From the NCBI RefSeq assembly GCF_002633015.1, contig NZ_NSIU01000009.1, forward strand, positions 1 to 64,000: a stretch of 64,000 bases of DNA, read 5' to 3'. Origin of the DNA: Sulfuricurvum sp. PD_MW2. GTDB lineage: Bacteria; Campylobacterota; Campylobacteria; Campylobacterales; Sulfurimonadaceae. Position 1 is the first letter of the stretch; every line of letters begins with the position of its first letter. Under the pieces are notes generated by a model that worked only from the letters and a program-made list of their open reading frames with translations, did no database searches and was not told the origin of the DNA. Both the position numbers and the translations under genes were made by a program. This document shows, in pieces, positions 60,313-64,000 of the stretch.

Positions 60313-61191
60313 ATGCGTATAGAAAAAAAAGCCACACTTATCTCTAGTTTCGTTGCCTTTTTACTGGTAGCGTTGAAACTGACGTTCGGTATTATCAGCG
60401 GATCAGTTGCCGTCTTAGCTTCGGCAATCGATTCTTTGCTCGACCTTGTTGTTTCAGCATTCAACTATTTTGCTCTTCACCATTCCGACAAAGAGCCCGA
60501 TGAGCATTTCAACTTCGGGCGCCGAAAACTCGAACCGCTTGCCGCCGTGATCGAAGGGACGATTATTAGCCTTTCAGCCCTTTTCATCCTCTATGAATCG
60601 ATTTCAAAAATCGTTCAAGGCAGCAGCGTAGAACATTTGGATGCTTCAATTATTGTCATGGCAATCTCGATTGTCATCACCGCAGGATTAGTACTCTTTT
60701 TGAGACATGTCGCCAACAAAACGGGCAATATGGTCATCCGAGCCGATTCGCTTCATTACCAAACCGATCTCCTCAGCAACGGTGCAGTCCTCTTGGCACT
60801 CGGATTGATCGCTCTCACCGATATTCCTCTCATTGATCCGCTTCTTGGGATAGGCATCAGCTTCTACATGCTCTATTCCGCGTTCCCTTTGATCAAAGAG
60901 GGTGTTTTGATGCTCCTTGATGCCGCGCTCGATTCGGAGAGTGTCGCTAAAATCAATGCTGTACTCAATGCACAAACCGATATAAGTTCGCATCACGATT
61001 TACGAACACGCCGTTCAGGAAGTGATATTTATCTGAGTGTTCATATCGTTTTTAGTATCAGTACATCTTTGTACGATGCACATATGGTAGGAGATAGAGT
61101 AGAACTGCTTTTAAAAAATCTATTTCCGGACGATCAAGTTCATCCGCTTATTCATCTGGATCCGTATGATGATTCTGAGGCAAATCACTGA
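60313..61191 (+). CDS. cation diffusion facilitator transporter
   Basis: ASAIDSLLDLVVSAFNYFALHHSDKEPDEHFNFGRRKLEPLA, DSLHYQTDLLSN. Confidence 0.93.
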   Translation: MRIEKKATLISSFVAFLLVALKLTFGIISGSVAVLASAIDSLLDLVVSAFNYFALHHSDKEPDEHFNFGRRKLEPLAAVIEGTIISLSALFILYESISKIVQGSSVEHLDASIIVMAISIVITAGLVLFLRHVANKTGNMVIRADSLHYQTDLLSNGAVLLALGLIALTDIPLIDPLLGIGISFYMLYSAFPLIKEGVLMLLDAALDSESVAKINAVLNAQTDISSHHDLRTRRSGSDIYLSVHIVFSISTSLYDAHMVGDRVELLLKNLFPDDQVHPLIHLDPYDDSEANH

Positions 61192-61208
61192 AGAATAATC
61201 CTACGCGC

Positions 61209-62777
61209 TCAACGCGCGTATTCGACTACTCTGCTTTCGCGGATCACACTCACTTTTATCTCCCCGGGAAACTGCACTTTTTGAGAAATCTCATCGGCAA
61301 TCTCTCGGGCGAGCAATATCGTCTCATCATCATTCACACTTTGTGCACTGACGATAACGCGTACTTCTCGCCCAGCATTGATGGCGTAAGCTTGTTTGAC
61401 ACCCGCTTTTTGAGTCGCGATCTCTTCGATCTCATTAACACGGCGTAAAAAACTTTCCAACACTTCACGACGTGCACCCGGACGGGCTGCAGAGAGAGTA
61501 TCGGCGGCACATACCGCCGCACACTCGATACTTTTGATCTCTTCATGACCGTGATGGGCATAGATCGCATTGATCACTACCGGGTCTTCGCTGTAGCGAC
61601 GGCACAATTCTACCCCTATATCGACATGATTTCCACCGTTGTCTTGGGTGAGTGTTTTACCGATGTCATGCAGTAGTCCCGCACGTCTTGCCAGTTTAAC
61701 ATCCCCTCCCATCTCTGAGGCCATAATACCGGCCAAATGGGCGACTTCGAGAGTATGTGCCAACGCATTTTGACCGTAACTAGATCGGTATTTGAGCCGA
61801 CCGATCAGTTTCATCAGTTCAGGATGAACGCCCTGAACCCCGAGTTCAAGAACAATCTCTTCTCCCTCACGGGTCGTCGCTTCTTCGAACTCTTCGGAGA
61901 CTTTTTGATATACCTCTTCGATCCGAGCCGGCTGGATACGTCCATCTTGAATCAAAAGCTCAATCGTCTTCGTCGCTATCGCACGGCGGTAGAGGTTGAA
62001 CGAGCTGACGATAATCGCATTTGGAGTCTCATCGATAATAATATCGACACCGCTGACCATCTCCAAAGTTTTGATATTGCGCCCTTCTTTACCGATAATC
62101 CGCCCTTTAAGCTCATCATCATCCAGATGTATGACACTGATCAGACGCTCTGCAGCATAATCTCCTGCAAATCGTGATGTCGCCTGAGCCAATATGTATT
62201 CAGCTTTTCGTTTGAGCTGCTCTTTGCTCTGATCTTCCAAAAGGCGTAGTTCTCTGGCCAAAGACAAACGCTCGTTTTCACGAATCTGATCGAGTAAAAT
62301 CGTTTTCGCTTCATGCGCCGATAATCCCGCACGTTGCTCAACAATCACCTTTATCTGTTCACTTTTTTGGCGGTAATCTTCTTTTAATTTCTCTAAAGCA
62401 CGTTCATTGCGTTCGATATTGAGCCGTCTGTTTTCGAGTGCACTGCGTTCCAGTGCAAGTTTTTCCGCTTCGCTGTTTCGGAGAGTCTCAAACTCGTGTT
62501 CAGCACGAATGAGCTTTTCTTCACGAAACGAAAAATCTTTTTTTACTTGCTCAGAAGTCTCATCGTAGCGCTTTTGCGCCTCTTTCTCAATCTCACGTGA
62601 ACGGAGCGATGCTCGCTCCAAAATCAATTGTGCTTCATTCTCAATCGCTTTGGATTTCGCACGTGCTTGTTCCAAATACAGATCAAAATGAGATGCGGTA
62701 ATCTTTTTTGAAATTAAAAATCCGACTAACCCGCTCATCGCGGCAATACCGCTTCCTACGAGTAGTTCGTTTAACAT
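61209..62777 (-). CDS. rny: ribonuclease Y
   Basis: N-terminal TM and coiled coil, KH domain GRIIGKEGRNIKTLEMVSGVDIIIDETPN, HD domain AGLLHDIGK. Confidence 0.96.
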   Translation of the reverse strand: MLNELLVGSGIAAMSGLVGFLISKKITASHFDLYLEQARAKSKAIENEAQLILERASLRSREIEKEAQKRYDETSEQVKKDFSFREEKLIRAEHEFETLRNSEAEKLALERSALENRRLNIERNERALEKLKEDYRQKSEQIKVIVEQRAGLSAHEAKTILLDQIRENERLSLARELRLLEDQSKEQLKRKAEYILAQATSRFAGDYAAERLISVIHLDDDELKGRIIGKEGRNIKTLEMVSGVDIIIDETPNAIIVSSFNLYRRAIATKTIELLIQDGRIQPARIEEVYQKVSEEFEEATTREGEEIVLELGVQGVHPELMKLIGRLKYRSSYGQNALAHTLEVAHLAGIMASEMGGDVKLARRAGLLHDIGKTLTQDNGGNHVDIGVELCRRYSEDPVVINAIYAHHGHEEIKSIECAAVCAADTLSAARPGARREVLESFLRRVNEIEEIATQKAGVKQAYAINAGREVRVIVSAQSVNDDETILLAREIADEISQKVQFPGEIKVSVIRESRVVEYAR

Positions 62778-63330
62778 TGCTTGTTTTCCTCATACTTTGA
62801 ATCCCATGAGGGGTAATGAGCAAATCTCCTTGCACATCATAATCATCACATACGTCCTGCATCGTTCGACACAAGGAAGGTTGAACAAAAATTGTAAATG
62901 GTTTCGTTTTCAGAGTCGGAAAAAATCGATCATACATCCCCTTACCGAAACCTACTCGGCGCAAAGATAGGTCTACCCCTACTACGGGAACAATAGCTAC
63001 ATCTATTAAATTATATTTTCTATATGAATTCCGCGGCTCGTAAATACCAAAGGTCTTCCGTTCCAACGGGTATCTAAATGGTACCATTTTGAAACTGACG
63101 CCATCCATAAACGGTAAAAAAATCTTATGCTTGCGTCGCAGTGATAAAACACTTTTTCGAATATCCGCTTCAAATCCCATAGGCCAATAGAACAAGATCC
63201 GTTTTGCCCCTAATACGCGGATAATTTCGACTAAGATTTTGTTTATATTCTCGTCTCGTACTTTTTTTGTACACTCTGGGAGAGATTTAAGACGATGCAT
63301 ACAATGAGCTCGAACATCGCTTTTTGTCAC
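62683..63330 (-). CDS. 5-formyltetrahydrofolate cyclo-ligase
   Basis: ILFYWPMGFEADIR, FLPFMDG, VVGVDLSLRRVGFGKGMYDRFF. Confidence 0.85.
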   Translation of the reverse strand: MTKSDVRAHCMHRLKSLPECTKKVRDENINKILVEIIRVLGAKRILFYWPMGFEADIRKSVLSLRRKHKIFLPFMDGVSFKMVPFRYPLERKTFGIYEPRNSYRKYNLIDVAIVPVVGVDLSLRRVGFGKGMYDRFFPTLKTKPFTIFVQPSLCRTMQDVCDDYDVQGDLLITPHGIQSMRKTSNVKRTTRRKRYCRDERVSRIFNFKKDYRISF

Positions 63331-63384
63331 TTTTTACCTTTGCTTCGTTATAATCTTCATAATTTTACTCTAAAAAGGTTTTGT

Positions 63385-63939
63385 ATGCGAATATCTCATC
63401 TTTTGATCCCTTTATTCACCGTTACACTTTTATTTCAAGGATGCAATAAAAAAGAGTCTTCCGAAGATTCTTTGGTCTCAACTGCCAAATTTTCCCTCGT
63501 CGATACAAAAGGAAAAAGCTATACCGTAGAGAAACGAGGAGGAAATTTCACTCTGGATGCAGGAGAAGACAAAGTTGTCCTCTTTGATATTTTTGCAACC
63601 TGGTGTCCACCATGTCAAGCCGAAGTGATGCATCTTGGAAATTTGCAAAAAAAATACGGGGATAAACTGATTGTCATGGGGATCACAATCGAAGAGGATC
63701 AAAGCAACGAATCCCTCGATAAATTCCGTGAAAAATACCGTGGAGGCGATTACCGCATTGCCAACAAAGCGGATAATCAGCCGCTCGCGCGGGCAATCGC
63801 TTCTACCATCGGCGTAGGGCAGCAATTCCCGATTCCTTTGATGGTTTTGTATAAAAACGGTGAATACGTCACCCACTACGCGGGTGCAACCCAAGAAGAG
63901 ATTATCGATCGTGATATCGCACAAGCATTAGGAAAATAA
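63385..63939 (+). CDS. TlpA-like thioredoxin-fold lipoprotein
   Basis: Lipobox LLFQGC; FATWCPPCQAEVMHLGNLQKKY. Confidence 0.92.
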   Translation: MRISHLLIPLFTVTLLFQGCNKKESSEDSLVSTAKFSLVDTKGKSYTVEKRGGNFTLDAGEDKVVLFDIFATWCPPCQAEVMHLGNLQKKYGDKLIVMGITIEEDQSNESLDKFREKYRGGDYRIANKADNQPLARAIASTIGVGQQFPIPLMVLYKNGEYVTHYAGATQEEIIDRDIAQALGK

Positions 63940-63941
63940 CC

Positions 63942-64000
63942 ATGTTTTCATTTATCAAAAAAGGGCTGCAAAAAACCATCGATGCAATCGCTGCGATTGC
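63942..64000 (+). CDS. ftsY: probable signal recognition particle receptor FtsY, N-terminal fragment
   Basis: MFSFIKKGLQKTIDAIAAI, resembling Campylobacterota FtsY N-terminus; truncated by window end. Confidence 0.45.
   Translation, partial: MFSFIKKGLQKTIDAIAAI

Noticed and set aside
63295-63384. Upstream ATG of the TlpA-like ORF
   Set aside because: Overlaps the cyclo-ligase 5' end on the other strand and promoter-like TATAAT; the lipoprotein start at 63385 fits better
1-64000. CRISPR arrays, tRNA/rRNA genes, transposases, prophage genes
   Set aside because: Looked for regularly spaced repeats, cloverleaf-like sequences and typical mobile-element proteins; none recognised

Overview
Chromosomal window from a Campylobacterota-type bacterium, most like Sulfuricurvum/Sulfurimonas; that assignment is inferred from protein flavour and gene content. 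It is densely coded on both strands. I found no rRNA, tRNA, CRISPR array, transposase or prophage. Main blocks: phosphatase/DgkA and cyclic-di-GMP genes (2-7 kb); HlyD/ABC-2 exporter (10.9-13.9 kb); an assimilatory sulfate/cysteine operon on the minus strand (cysK, DUF2061, APS reductase, cysD, cysN, siroheme sulfite reductase, class-V aminotransferase, SUMT; 16.4-24.4 kb) beside an Rrf2 regulator; YcaO, ppsA, a porin, and an FccB-like flavoprotein/Rieske/cytochrome c module (35.0-37.7 kb); lpxB; thioredoxin/DsbD genes; ppk2, thrC, aas/lplT-like; argB-lpxK-degT-nadE; cmoB, CDF transporter, rny; and the start of a probable ftsY. Observations I rate highest: a degenerate GGDEF domain that keeps an I-site (RQSD) but has NEHYI in place of GGEEF; a helicase-C-like orphan protein with a long KP(Y/F)G(D/E)K repeat tail; an apparent ATT start codon supported by a leader shared with another gene; an unlisted 30-aa ORF inside the cys operon; the FccB/Rieske/cytochrome module whose Rieske protein lacks both disulfide cysteines; a dihydroorotase-like protein lacking HxH; and a recurring set of apparently leaderless genes. 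All family assignments were made by reading motifs, without database searches.
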